DNA of 64,000 nucleotides, from assembly GCA_965226095.1 (NCBI GenBank), contig OZ245336.1:806001-870000 (forward strand), written 5' to 3'. The stretch is from JANQSP01 sp965226095. GTDB lineage: Bacteria; Bdellovibrionota; Bdellovibrionia; Bdellovibrionales; UBA1609. Position numbers and translations under genes: made by a program. The notes under the pieces are model-generated. The model had not been told where the DNA came from, ran no database searches, and saw only the letters and a program-made list of their open reading frames with translations. Positions 8,455 to 17,172 of this stretch are shown here, piece after piece. Every line of letters starts with the position of its first letter. Position 1 is the stretch's first letter.

Positions 8455-9312
8455 ATGCAAAATTCTCGTATATTTTCCTCTGCATCTCCAATCTATAAAG
8501 TTCTGATTATTTTATTTTTTTTAGTAAGCACTAATTTTATGGGAGGCTATGCACATAGTGCAAATAGCTTATCGGGAATAAATAAAAAAATATCTCAGAA
8601 AGATGCAGAACATATAAAGGAAATTTTAAAACTGCCACCTGACAATCGTGTCGCGCTTTTACAAAACTATGGTTCTTCTGCTTTTGTCGTATTAAGGTCT
8701 TTTGTGTTTTCCAATCAATTGTCCATGCAGATTCGTTGGCATTCTCTTGTTAGCTTGGCACAAACTTATCCTCATACCTCCGTTTCTGTGGTGGAATCTG
8801 CTCTGAGAAGCTCAACTTGGTTTTTAAGAAATGCAGGCTTGATTGCTATGGAATTCATTAATATCGAACAAGCGCTTCATTGGGCAGGGGAGTTATTGAA
8901 TGATCCGGCTTTAGTGGTAAGAACGGCGGCTGTGAAGATGATCAGAAAACATAAAGCTTCTCAATACAAATATTTGTTAGCTCATAAGCTCAATGCAGAA
9001 GACAGCTTTTATAAAGATAAAAGTTTGTGGATCCGACATCATATTGTTTATGCTTTAGCAGATTTTTCCCTGCCGGGTGAAGAACAGTTTTTCATTTCTC
9101 TTTTGCGGGATGAAGATAGACGTTTATATCCACCAGCTATTATTGCCTTGGAAAAATTAACACAAAAAAGTTTTAGATCTACAGGGAGAGGAAAACAAAG
9201 ATCCAGTGAAAGACAAAAATATCAATGGATGAGTTGGTGGTCTAAAAGGCAACAAAATTTGTTTGCGCCACCAAAATCTTCTGGCAATAATTATGAAAAA
9301 GATTCTTCTTAA
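8455..9312 (+). CDS. Secreted HEAT-like repeat protein
   Basis: I place the start at the ATG at 8455, behind GGATGGAGAG, which gives a signal peptide with the core VLIILFFLVSTNFMGGYAHS; an ATG at 8416 is the alternative. The mature protein (about 250 residues) contains helical pairs such as STWFLRNAGLIAMEFI, DPALVVRTAAVKMIRKH and SLWIRHHIVYALADF, the pattern of HEAT/PBS-lyase-like repeats used as protein-binding scaffolds. The C-terminus is basic and glutamine-rich. The specific role is unknown. It ends 2 bases before the end of the convergent lipoprotein gene at 9314. Confidence 0.7.
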   Translation: MQNSRIFSSASPIYKVLIILFFLVSTNFMGGYAHSANSLSGINKKISQKDAEHIKEILKLPPDNRVALLQNYGSSAFVVLRSFVFSNQLSMQIRWHSLVSLAQTYPHTSVSVVESALRSSTWFLRNAGLIAMEFINIEQALHWAGELLNDPALVVRTAAVKMIRKHKASQYKYLLAHKLNAEDSFYKDKSLWIRHHIVYALADFSLPGEEQFFISLLRDEDRRLYPPAIIALEKLTQKSFRSTGRGKQRSSERQKYQWMSWWSKRQQNLFAPPKSSGNNYEKDSS

Positions 9313-9313
9313 A

Positions 9314-9793
9314 TTACTGTGAGTGATCAGCAATATTTTGATCAATTTGAATTTCACGAAGAATGCGATAGAGAATATTTTTTTCCTGTAGGCCATTGGA
9401 AGCAATGCTGACGGGATCTTCTATAAAACCTTTTTGTATAAAGTTTTTTTTACTCACCTGAACTTGCACGGCATGTTCCTTTTTTGACTTACCTTTTAAT
9501 AAATTGATTTGTATTGTGTACAAAAGGTCTTTGTTACTGATGGATGTTGGGAATGGGAGATTCCAAACTTTATCTCCACGAATGAATCCTGTTTTTATAA
9601 TACCTGTTTCATGGTCTTCACTTTCAATGGGATAATTCTCAATAGCCAGCATGACCGCTCTCCAGACTTTTTCATAATCCGTGTAAAATATTTTTGATGT
9701 GGGTTCATTAACATTTTGTTTTGGCTGTGTGGTGGCACATCCAAGAAGACTAAACAGAAAGATAAACATTACAATTTTATTCATCAGTTTCAT
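9314..9793 (-). CDS. Lipoprotein, unknown function
   Basis: The start at 9793 (MKLMNKIVMFIFLFSLLGC) gives a clear lipobox (SLLGC, acylated Cys then ATTQ); the frame is open upstream to 9856. The mature part has a compact alpha/beta stretch around residues 40-130 (YEKVWRAVMLAIENYP, then GIIKTGFIRGDKVWN). This resembles the small domain seen in outer-membrane assembly lipoproteins such as BamC, but the similarity is weak and I would not transfer the name. It is transcribed toward the HEAT-like gene and divergent from the tRNA at 9878. Confidence 0.7.
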   Translation of the reverse strand: MKLMNKIVMFIFLFSLLGCATTQPKQNVNEPTSKIFYTDYEKVWRAVMLAIENYPIESEDHETGIIKTGFIRGDKVWNLPFPTSISNKDLLYTIQINLLKGKSKKEHAVQVQVSKKNFIQKGFIEDPVSIASNGLQEKNILYRILREIQIDQNIADHSQ

Positions 9794-9877
9794 TGAGGTA
9801 TCCTTTTTTAGTGGGGCAGTTAGTATATTGCAATAAGTAAAATGATAGTTTAACATAGATATATAGGTTTGAAAAGT

Positions 9878-9951
9878 GGCGGGATAGCTCAGTTGGTTAG
9901 AGCAGTGGAATCATAATCCATGTGTCGGGGGTTCGAATCCCTCTCTCGCTA
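9878..9951 (+). tRNA. tRNA with anticodon CAT (elongator Met, or Ile2)
   Basis: A complete cloverleaf. The acceptor stem is GGCGGGA/TCTCGCT with a G-U first pair. The D arm is GCTCAGTTGGTTAGAGC. The anticodon stem is GTGGA/TCCAT with loop ATCATAA (anticodon CAT). The T loop is TTCGAAT, and the discriminator is A at 9951. The next three bases are CTA, not CCA, so CCA would have to be added after transcription. The sequence looks most like elongator Met, but a CAT anticodon could also be lysidine-modified Ile. Confidence 0.9.
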
Positions 9952-10224
9952 CTAAAAAAACGAAAACTGAAAAGCCACCCAAGGGCTTTTCAGGGGATTC
10001 GAAACGAAGCAACGACCTGTGTTGTCTGCGACCAAAGTGGAGCAGGGAATACAAGGCAGAAAATCAGGACGATTTTCTGAGTTGCTGAGGAGAGCCTACG
10101 CAAATTGTGAGCGTGATGCGAACAATTGAAGTGGGCGAATCCCTCTCTCGCTACTAAAGGTTTTGACAAACGAAAACTGAAAAGCCAAAGTTTCTTATTT
10201 GGTACTGTTGATTGAGGAGAGCCT
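9934..10224 (+). repeat. Degenerate tandem duplication starting in the tRNA 3' tail
   Basis: Three short blocks occur twice in the same order. The tRNA tail with its flank (9934-9956 and 10136-10158) is identical over 23 bases. A 19-base block ending CTGAAAAGCC lies at 9958-9976 and 10168-10186. TGAGGAGAGCCT lies at 10086-10097 and 10213-10224. Only the first unit keeps a complete stem-loop (9967-9993). The stretch from 9952 to 10265 has no gene. Confidence 0.8.
9967..9993. repeat. Stem-loop repeat, copy d (next to tRNA CAT)
   Basis: Perfect 10-bp arms CTGAAAAGCC (9967-9976) and GGCTTTTCAG (9984-9993), loop ACCCAAG. It begins 16 bases after the tRNA. The left arm alone recurs at 10177-10186. 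It belongs to the same stem-loop family as 3788, 3897, 3985 and 63668. Confidence 0.75.
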
Positions 10225-10265
10225 ATTAATCGGAGATTAACACTTAAATATAAGGAGAAAATCAA

Positions 10266-10628
10266 GTGAAAAAATACATAATAAAAGCATTTGGATTGAT
10301 GGCTATTATTTCTTTCATATCTTGTACCAGTACAACGACCATTAGGGCTTTGAAGACTAGTGGTGATGTGGATAGAGATGTGAAAATTTATTTAGATGGT
10401 GGTTATGTTGGCAAAGGAGAAGTAACACATTCTGATACAAAAATTGTTGGTGCTACGACGGATATTACTTTGAAAAAACAAGGATGTAGATCATCAAACC
10501 GGCATTTTTCACGATCAGAAAGATTATCAGTGGGAGCTCTAGTAGGTGGGATATTCTTTTTGATTCCATTCTTATGGGTTATGGAATATAATCCTGTTCA
10601 TTCTTATGAATTCGAGTGCGATAAATAA
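10266..10628 (+). CDS. Small lipoprotein with C-terminal membrane segment
   Basis: The GTG start at 10266 is set by TAAGGAGA just upstream. The 120-residue product has a lipobox (SFISC, Cys then TSTTT), then DVKIYLDGGYVGKGEVTHSD, a short beta-rich PEGA-like stretch, and DTKIVGATTDITLKKQGC. It ends with a hydrophobic span (VGALVGGIFFLIPFLWVMEY). Lipoproteins of this plan are common in Gram-negative genomes; their function is not known to me. It stands alone after the duplicated tRNA-tail region. Confidence 0.8.
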   Translation: MKKYIIKAFGLMAIISFISCTSTTTIRALKTSGDVDRDVKIYLDGGYVGKGEVTHSDTKIVGATTDITLKKQGCRSSNRHFSRSERLSVGALVGGIFFLIPFLWVMEYNPVHSYEFECDK

Positions 10629-10692
10629 AAAAAAATTGTTATCTATAAAGTAAACATCAGACATTATTTGGATGTTGGATTATTAAAGGCCA

Positions 10693-11484
10693 CTATTCAG
10701 CTAAAGGTGGTTGAAAAAGAGCTTTAATGGTTTTGTGGCTTTCTTCAGCTAAGGCACGGCTGTTTTTCCCTTTGCTTTTTATTGGTTCACAAAATGTTAT
10801 ATTTACTTTTACAGACTTTAGTTTAAGAAAAGAAAATAGGTGTTGTTTAAAAGAGATATTATTTTCTGTGTACCAGCAAATTCGATCTCTGTTTTTTACG
10901 CTCATAGGTTCATGATTAATATGTGTGTAATTAATACAAATCGGTAGGATGTCCTTATCAGCCAAACCTGCGGTACTAAAAAAGGGAACATGAAAGGGCA
11001 GTATACTGGAACCATCAGTGCTTGTTCCTTCCGGGAAAAATGTTAAATTCACCCCTGCTTTTAGAAGTTTTGCAATATCTCTTAATTCCTGCCTGATATT
11101 TTTTAGAGTTCTTCTTTCAATAAAATAGGAGCCACTCAGTTGGGCAATAAAATATAATAAAGAGCTTTGCTTTTTCATTTCATGGTGTGAGATAAAGCAA
11201 TTATTTTTTAAAATGGATTGGAGTAGTACAATATCCAGATAACCCAGATGATTGGAAACAATTAAATAGTTTTTATTTTTTTGAAAGTATTTCAGTTTCT
11301 GATTGTGTTGTATATCTTTTCCACTTGCATCTGTGATACTTAGTTTAATACCTAAAATATGTATAAGAATTCTAAGCAAAAAAGAATTAAAGAAACTAAG
11401 TTTTTTGTATTTTTTAGGATTATTTTTATAGATAAAAAGAATGATAGAGTTGAAAATGGAAAAAAGAATTATACAAATAATCAA
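10693..11484 (-). CDS. plsC: 1-acyl-sn-glycerol-3-phosphate acyltransferase
   Basis: PlsC acylates lysophosphatidic acid to phosphatidic acid at the inner membrane. The sequence shows an N-terminal membrane helix, the NHX4D motif as SNHLGYLD (H79, D84) and the FPEGTS motif that binds the glycerol phosphate. The start is uncertain. TTG at 11484 has no ribosome site. A good AAGGAG follows the stop of the RND gene, but it sits in front of an ATG whose frame ends after ten codons. The PlsC frame continues upstream from the TTG to just behind that ATG, so a one-base frameshift near 11513 or an unusual start is possible. It is the last gene of a tolC-RND-plsC set. Confidence 0.85.
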   Translation of the reverse strand: MIICIILFSIFNSIILFIYKNNPKKYKKLSFFNSFLLRILIHILGIKLSITDASGKDIQHNQKLKYFQKNKNYLIVSNHLGYLDIVLLQSILKNNCFISHHEMKKQSSLLYFIAQLSGSYFIERRTLKNIRQELRDIAKLLKAGVNLTFFPEGTSTDGSSILPFHVPFFSTAGLADKDILPICINYTHINHEPMSVKNRDRICWYTENNISFKQHLFSFLKLKSVKVNITFCEPIKSKGKNSRALAEESHKTIKALFQPPLAE

Positions 11485-11536
11485 AGTGGAAAGTTTATAA
11501 AAAATTCGAATCTGTTTTATTTTTCATTCTCCTTGT

Positions 11537-14500
11537 TTAGTTTCGTCGGTTTTGCCATTTATGGAATAAGGATTTATTGAGCCATTTGGAAATGTCGTCA
11601 ATAATGGCGTAGCCACAGGATGTCCATACCAAAGTAAATAAAGTTCCACTGATTAAGCCCCATGTGAGTGCTAAGGTAATTGGGATGAGCAGGCGATCGT
11701 AACCTCCAAAGCCATAGGCTGTAGGAAAAAGTCCTAAAACTGTGGTGATTGTAGTTATTAAAATGGGTCTGAGTCGTACACTGGCGGCAGTAGCCAGAAC
11801 AGAGTGCAGATCTTTTTCAGGGTGTTTTTTCTTTAAGCTTTCAATATAACTGACTAAAATAATGGCTGAGTTAATCACCACTCCGGCAAGGCCTACCGTC
11901 CCAATCATGGTGAAAAAGGATAGAGGTTTTGCGTGGAGAAAAAATGCCCAACTGATGCCGATGAGACCTAAAAATACATTGCTTAATATCAATATAGAAA
12001 CAGAAAAACTGTTAAACATAATCAGCAAGACAGAGAAAATACCACATATAACCACAATCATTGCCTTCATTAAGGATTCCATGGATTCTTTAGTGCGTTC
12101 CTGTTCTCCTGCCTGTTTATAAGAGATAGCAGGGTAATCTTTTAGTGTGCTTTTTAACATGGGAAGTATTTTGGCATTCGCTTCTATACTGGTAAGTTTC
12201 TTTTCGTCTATATCGGCGGTGATGGTAATAGATGGACGAAAATTATAGCTCTTTTTAACTTTGGATCCTTCTTTCTTTTTTTCCCAGTGAACGACTTGAT
12301 TCATGGGAATCAAAGTTCCTCCCTGTCCCAATAAATAAATGTTTTTTAAGGTATCAATTGTGGATCGTCCTTTATTATTGTATTTGACCCGTACATAAAA
12401 ATCTTCTCCATGTTCTGTCATTTCTCCAGCAATACTGCCTTGGAAAGCAGCTGCCAATGCTGTGCTTACAGCTTGTGTGTCCAAACCCAATCGGGAGAGA
12501 GTTTCTATATTAGGATAAACGGCGTATTCCGGTCCGGTATGAGACTGACTGTCTTCTGTATTTAAAATACCATCAATAGATTCGATTTGTTTAAATATTT
12601 TATTTGAAGCTTCCAACAAATGCTGTTCATTATGTGAGTATAAAATAATATTGACCGGTCGGCCCAGATCAGGTCCTGGACGATGAGCCTCAAAGCGGAG
12701 CATTTTGAATAAGGACTTTTCTTTTATTTGTCTTAGGTTTTTTAAAATGTCTTCATGATTGAACTTAACAGCCACTTTTTCATACAATTTAAAATAAACA
12801 GTTCCTGAACTTTTTAAACTGTCCACATGGGCGTGAGTATATTCCAGATTTTCACTACCTACAGTTTCTCTAATGTCTTTTTCCAACATAATTACTTTTG
12901 ACTTAAATTTATTGAGAGAAGTGCCTTTAACAATATCAAAGTGAGCGGAATACCATTCTATATTTTCTCTTGGAAATAATATAAATTTATTAGGTAAATT
13001 AAATTGATAGGCCAGATAGTTAATAGACAAACTACCTATCAGGATGATGAATAATGAAAGCATGGATAAATAACGTCTTTTAATTACTTTCTTCATAAAT
13101 GATTCAAACCAATTTCTAATTTTGGTAAAATAATCTGTTGTTGTTTCTTTTGATTTGGACAGCACTGTAAAGCTGAGCCGACAAGGTAATAACAAAAAGG
13201 ATTCTACCAATCCTATGCATAAAGCAATACTGACAACAATAGGAATCCATTGAATAAACTCTCCCATGACACCTTTTGTGAGTAACATGGGTAAAAAAGC
13301 CAGGACAGTGGTGATAGTGGTGGCACAAACCGGTTGCCATAATTCAATGACAGATTCCAGAGCAGCTTTTTTGGGAGGTATCCCTTTGTTTCTATGTTGC
13401 ACATAATTTTCACTAATGACAATGGAGTTATCCACCAGCATACCAATGCAAATAATAAAGGCACACATGGTAATAACATTAAAAGTGACACCCATAGCGG
13501 CAATGAGAGCAACTGTGGTCATGATGGAAAAAGGCAGACTCATTGTTGAAGCAACACCCAGCCAGCCAGGTAGCCATAGTAAGAGAATAATCAAAACCAA
13601 AATCAAGCCAATCAACGCATTATTGGATACAATTTTTAATCTTTTTTTGGATGATTTGGATTCATCCCTGGCAGTAAATATGTTTATTCCGGCTGGAAGG
13701 GTTTGTTTATAGTTCTCTATAATTTTGTTAACTGCTTCAACAGTTTTTATAATATCACCTGAGGATTTTTTATTGATTCTCAACTGTACGGAAGGTTGTC
13801 CATTGATAATAGTGGAGCTGGTTTGATCTTCCATTCCATATTTCACTTCAGCGATATCTTTTAAAAAAATCTGTTGGCCGGAAAAATTGGATCGTACAAT
13901 AATATTACCCATCTTTTCTGTACTGTTTAGTTTTCCAAAAATTTTTATGAGGTTATTTTCTGTTTCGGACCATACCATTCCTGCAGAGGTATTCTTTGTA
14001 TGTGCCTGCACAGCTTTGACCACTTCGGAAATACTGACAGCCTGACGGTGCATTTTTTCTGAATCCAAAAGGATTTGAAATTCTTTTTTTCTATAACTTT
14101 CCAAATTAACAGCAGATACGGAAGGAAGCAGTTCTATAAGAGATTTTAATTCGCTGGCAACATAATCCCTCCTGCGCCCTTCTTCCGGTCCGGTCACAGC
14201 AATGTCCAATATAGGTATTTCTGCGGCTTTAAAGTGAAAAATTCTTGGAGGTTGGAGAAGATTCGCTGGCAGGCCGGATACATTTTGTATGGATCGATAA
14301 ATTTCAGTGACAGTTTCATCTGTGGCTACATTATCGATATCCAGTCGTAGATTGATTTGACTCATTCCTGGTGTGGAAATGGAATCACTATTTTTAATGC
14401 CATTGATATTTTGGAGTTCTTTTTCCAATTTATTGGTGATCAATTCTTCCACTTCTTCCGCAGAAGAACCAGGATGTATGGTAGTAATCATAACTCTAGC

Positions 14501-14629
14501 AAAGTCTACTGGTGGGCGAGTTTCTCTTTTAAGTTGAAATAGGCCAACGACACCTATAATTAAGCCGGCAAAAATAACAGTAAAGGTGAGTTTATAGTGT
14601 TCAATAAAATAATAAAAAAAACTTTTCAC
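11537..14629 (-). CDS. RND-family efflux pump permease (AcrB/HAE1-like)
   Basis: This 1030-residue proton-driven inner-membrane pump has the usual architecture: an N-terminal helix, a periplasmic porter region with PGSSAEEVEELITNKLEKEL, a block of helices including GMLVDNSIVISENYVQHR (the proton-relay Asp helix 4 region), and a second half repeating this plan, ending in LRPILITTITTVLGLFPTAYG. Start is GTG at 14629 after AGGAACC. It lies 31 bases downstream of the tolC-like gene. A periplasmic adaptor (membrane-fusion protein) is normally needed and usually sits in such operons; none is present here. The substrate is not predictable. Confidence 0.92.
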   Translation of the reverse strand: MKSFFYYFIEHYKLTFTVIFAGLIIGVVGLFQLKRETRPPVDFARVMITTIHPGSSAEEVEELITNKLEKELQNINGIKNSDSISTPGMSQINLRLDIDNVATDETVTEIYRSIQNVSGLPANLLQPPRIFHFKAAEIPILDIAVTGPEEGRRRDYVASELKSLIELLPSVSAVNLESYRKKEFQILLDSEKMHRQAVSISEVVKAVQAHTKNTSAGMVWSETENNLIKIFGKLNSTEKMGNIIVRSNFSGQQIFLKDIAEVKYGMEDQTSSTIINGQPSVQLRINKKSSGDIIKTVEAVNKIIENYKQTLPAGINIFTARDESKSSKKRLKIVSNNALIGLILVLIILLLWLPGWLGVASTMSLPFSIMTTVALIAAMGVTFNVITMCAFIICIGMLVDNSIVISENYVQHRNKGIPPKKAALESVIELWQPVCATTITTVLAFLPMLLTKGVMGEFIQWIPIVVSIALCIGLVESFLLLPCRLSFTVLSKSKETTTDYFTKIRNWFESFMKKVIKRRYLSMLSLFIILIGSLSINYLAYQFNLPNKFILFPRENIEWYSAHFDIVKGTSLNKFKSKVIMLEKDIRETVGSENLEYTHAHVDSLKSSGTVYFKLYEKVAVKFNHEDILKNLRQIKEKSLFKMLRFEAHRPGPDLGRPVNIILYSHNEQHLLEASNKIFKQIESIDGILNTEDSQSHTGPEYAVYPNIETLSRLGLDTQAVSTALAAAFQGSIAGEMTEHGEDFYVRVKYNNKGRSTIDTLKNIYLLGQGGTLIPMNQVVHWEKKKEGSKVKKSYNFRPSITITADIDEKKLTSIEANAKILPMLKSTLKDYPAISYKQAGEQERTKESMESLMKAMIVVICGIFSVLLIMFNSFSVSILILSNVFLGLIGISWAFFLHAKPLSFFTMIGTVGLAGVVINSAIILVSYIESLKKKHPEKDLHSVLATAASVRLRPILITTITTVLGLFPTAYGFGGYDRLLIPITLALTWGLISGTLFTLVWTSCGYAIIDDISKWLNKSLFHKWQNRRN

Positions 14630-14660
14630 TAAGTGGTTCCTGTTAGTTGGTTGTAAATGA

Positions 14661-16115
14661 TCAATTAGTAGTTGCTTTGTATTTATTCAAAAGTTCATCT
14701 CTGAGAGCATAGGCATAGGCCAGTGCTTCATGATATTGGGATAAAAGGGTGATATGTTCTATCTCAGAGGCTTGGGAATTCTTTTTGGCTTGAATCAGTT
14801 GAAATACATCCAATCGTCCCTGTAGATAGGCCGCTCTGATTTGTTTGTAAGAGAGTTTTCGTAGTTTGTAAATTTTTTCAGAGCTTTTAACAGATTGATA
14901 TAAGGTTTTTAAATTGTTTTGTGTAAATTGCATCAATCTATTGAAATCTTTTTTTGTAATTTCCATTTCCAATCGGCTGGATTCAAGAGCCTGCTTCCGA
15001 ATAGCTGTTCTTTTTCTATAAATACCGGAAGAGGGAATGAGATAGTGTAGCTTGATTCCATAAGAAAACTGTTGATTATTTTGCTCAAACAAGTTTTTAA
15101 AGGCGTCGTCACGGTTATTGGCCTGTCCGCCTAATCCGTAAGAGGCAAAGAGTTTTACCTTCGGCCAGGTTTGAGATTTAAAAATTTTTGATTGTTCTTG
15201 TTGAATGAAGAATTTTTTTTGCATGAGTTGAACTGTTCGAGGTGTTTGCTTTAACTCTTGTGATAAAGGTGGTGGACTGGCAGGTAAAGAAGAAGGTGCT
15301 TTAAGTCGAACAGTTTGATACTGATTTTGATTTAACAAGTTGAGGAATTGTTGTAACTGATTTTCATAGTCAGTTTTCTGTAAAATAGATTCCCGATTGG
15401 CTGTTTCCAATTCTGCTAACATTTGATTCAGTTCACCAGGTCGTGTATAATTGTAGTTTTTTTTGGAACGGGTAATTTTAACTAAACTTTTGTAATCTTT
15501 TTGTGTTTCTTGTTTCAGTTTTAAACTCAATTGACTAATATAGGTCTGCCAGAATTGATTGATGGCTTGAATAATCAAGTCTTCTTTTTCCTCCATCAGT
15601 CTGGTTTGTGCCAAGTCCACCTGATGACGGGCAACAGCCTGTTTAGCTCGATCCTCCACTCCAAAAATATTTTGTATGAGGTCCTGTTCTATGGCCAGGT
15701 TGATATTTGGAGCGGCTATATCCGGTAGTTTCATTGCTGTTTCACTCGAATTTTTATCTATACCCATATAGAGATATTCTAATTTTAGATTGGTTCCAGT
15801 CAGAAATGTTTTTTGCAATTTAGTGGAAAATTGATTTGTATCTTGATCGGATATGTTAAGATCAAAAGGTTCTTCATAGCTTTTACTAAAATCTGTAGAA
15901 AACTGCCAATCCAGAAGAGCTTTAGCTTCAAGTAAAGGCATGAGTTCTGCTGTTTCAGAAGCCTGGATTTTTTTATGTTCCAGGGAATGAGTTAACATAG
16001 CTTCTACAAAGGAGTGCATAGAAAAAGTTGGAGCTGAACCGGCAGATAACTTCGGTAGAGACAACGCACACAGTAATACTATATACAACAGAAAATTTTT
16101 ATATAAAAATATCAT
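14661..16115 (-). CDS. TolC-family outer-membrane efflux protein
   Basis: The 484-residue product has a signal peptide (MIFLYKNFLLYIVLLCALSL) and two long coiled-coil halves, typical of TolC/OEP trimeric channels (for example IKIYKL-type helices around residues 390-480 and AVARHQVDLAQTRLMEEKED near 165). It would form the outer-membrane exit duct for the RND pump encoded directly downstream. Its start codon lies within a perfect 14-bp inverted repeat (16108-16137), which may control its translation. The end of the glycosyltransferase gene is about 100 bases upstream. Confidence 0.88.
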   Translation of the reverse strand: MIFLYKNFLLYIVLLCALSLPKLSAGSAPTFSMHSFVEAMLTHSLEHKKIQASETAELMPLLEAKALLDWQFSTDFSKSYEEPFDLNISDQDTNQFSTKLQKTFLTGTNLKLEYLYMGIDKNSSETAMKLPDIAAPNINLAIEQDLIQNIFGVEDRAKQAVARHQVDLAQTRLMEEKEDLIIQAINQFWQTYISQLSLKLKQETQKDYKSLVKITRSKKNYNYTRPGELNQMLAELETANRESILQKTDYENQLQQFLNLLNQNQYQTVRLKAPSSLPASPPPLSQELKQTPRTVQLMQKKFFIQQEQSKIFKSQTWPKVKLFASYGLGGQANNRDDAFKNLFEQNNQQFSYGIKLHYLIPSSGIYRKRTAIRKQALESSRLEMEITKKDFNRLMQFTQNNLKTLYQSVKSSEKIYKLRKLSYKQIRAAYLQGRLDVFQLIQAKKNSQASEIEHITLLSQYHEALAYAYALRDELLNKYKATTN

Positions 16116-16137
16116 TTTTCACCTGAAAAATGATATT
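16108..16137 (-). promoter_or_regulatory. Perfect inverted repeat over the tolC-like start codon
   Basis: Arms AATATCATTTTTCA (16108-16121) and TGAAAAATGATATT (16124-16137) are exact complements with only two bases between. In the mRNA sense the Shine-Dalgarno-like AGGTGA is at the tip and the ATG is in the 3' arm. Folding would hide both. It could be an RNA switch, an operator for a dimeric repressor, or both. Confidence 0.6.
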
Positions 16138-16216
16138 ATAGAATTTTAAGAAATCTTGGCAAGTCTTATTTATATCCTGGATTTGAGTTATGCTTTCTGG
16201 TTTTTCAAAGGTCTTT

Positions 16217-17092
16217 TTAAAAAATCTTCTGGTGACTTTTGTCTTGAATATCAAGAGCTTTTTGATAAAGGGTTTTAATTTCTTTTTCATTTTTAAAATT
16301 ACTGTGCTTTTGATAGCCTTTTAGGAGAATTTCGCACTTATGTATCAAAACTCTGATAAGCTCTTGTTGTTCTGATTGTGTGATAAAGGAGTTGTTGAGG
16401 TGTGTAGATAGAGCCCGTACTCTCCATTCGTCCATGGCTTTGTATTTAGTGGAGAGTTGTCCCTCCTGCCCGCCGTGTTTAATAATGAGAGGTGTTTTAA
16501 TAAAACCCGCATCTGTTTGGGAACAAAGTTTCAACCATAATTCATAGTCTTCACAAACCGGAAAATCCTCTCTAAATAAGCCAATAGATTCCAAGAAAGC
16601 TCTTTGTACTATTGCTGAAGAAGGGCTAATGCGACACATGTCCAGATTATGGATAAAAATTCTTCCACCTTTTTTTATGTGTTTCTTTTTTGGATTTACT
16701 CGGTGGCCCTTTCGAATCCATATTTCTTCGGTGTGAATAAGCAGGTGTTGGGGGTGCTGTGCTATCCATTCCATTTGTTGTTTGAGCTTTTCTGTCAGCC
16801 ACTCATCATCTGAGTCCAAAAAGGCCAGCCAGGGGGCCTTTCCAGTCATTATACCTTGATTTCGAGCAAAACTAACACCTCGATTGCTTTCATTGTGTAA
16901 AATATGCATTTGTCCGGTCAGGAAGTGTTTTTGCCATTTTTTCAGTAAAGTTTGCGTATCATCTGTGGAACCATCATCCACCACCCATAATTGAAAGTTC
17001 TGAAAATCTTGTTTTTTCACAGAGGCTAAAGCTCTATCCAGAGTGTGTGCTCGATTAAAAGTGGGGATAATAATGTCTACTTGATTGGCCAT
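16217..17092 (-). CDS. Family 2 glycosyltransferase
   Basis: This GT-A fold sugar transferase of 291 residues begins VDIIIPTFNRAHTLDRALAS with the nucleotide-binding VVDDGSTDDT at about 37-46 and the metal-binding LAFLDSDDEWL at about 90-100. CEDYELWLKLC, near 175-185, is the usual acceptor-side ED motif. It probably adds a sugar to a surface polysaccharide or lipopolysaccharide. No other glycan gene is nearby, so the pathway is open. The start ATG at 17092 follows an AT-rich divergent gap shared with speD. Confidence 0.88.
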   Translation of the reverse strand: MANQVDIIIPTFNRAHTLDRALASVKKQDFQNFQLWVVDDGSTDDTQTLLKKWQKHFLTGQMHILHNESNRGVSFARNQGIMTGKAPWLAFLDSDDEWLTEKLKQQMEWIAQHPQHLLIHTEEIWIRKGHRVNPKKKHIKKGGRIFIHNLDMCRISPSSAIVQRAFLESIGLFREDFPVCEDYELWLKLCSQTDAGFIKTPLIIKHGGQEGQLSTKYKAMDEWRVRALSTHLNNSFITQSEQQELIRVLIHKCEILLKGYQKHSNFKNEKEIKTLYQKALDIQDKSHQKIF

Positions 17093-17172
17093 ATATAATA
17101 AATATTATTTTTTTTTTTGTTTTTCAATAAAAATTTGTTAATCATAAAAGTCTTATTAACGGAGTAACACAA

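Noticed and set aside
9878..10224. tRNA-targeted integration with attL/attR (genomic island)
   Set aside because: The duplicated tRNA tail is only about 200 bp away and there is no integrase or cargo between the copies.
13213..13512. Hydrophobic frames overlapping the RND gene on the same strand
   Set aside because: Shifted frames of membrane-helix codons keep a hydrophobic bias; the RND frame is intact over 1030 residues.
16099..16290. 63-codon minus-strand frame between tolC and the glycosyltransferase
   Set aside because: It overlaps the glycosyltransferase end and the palindrome, with no ribosome site.
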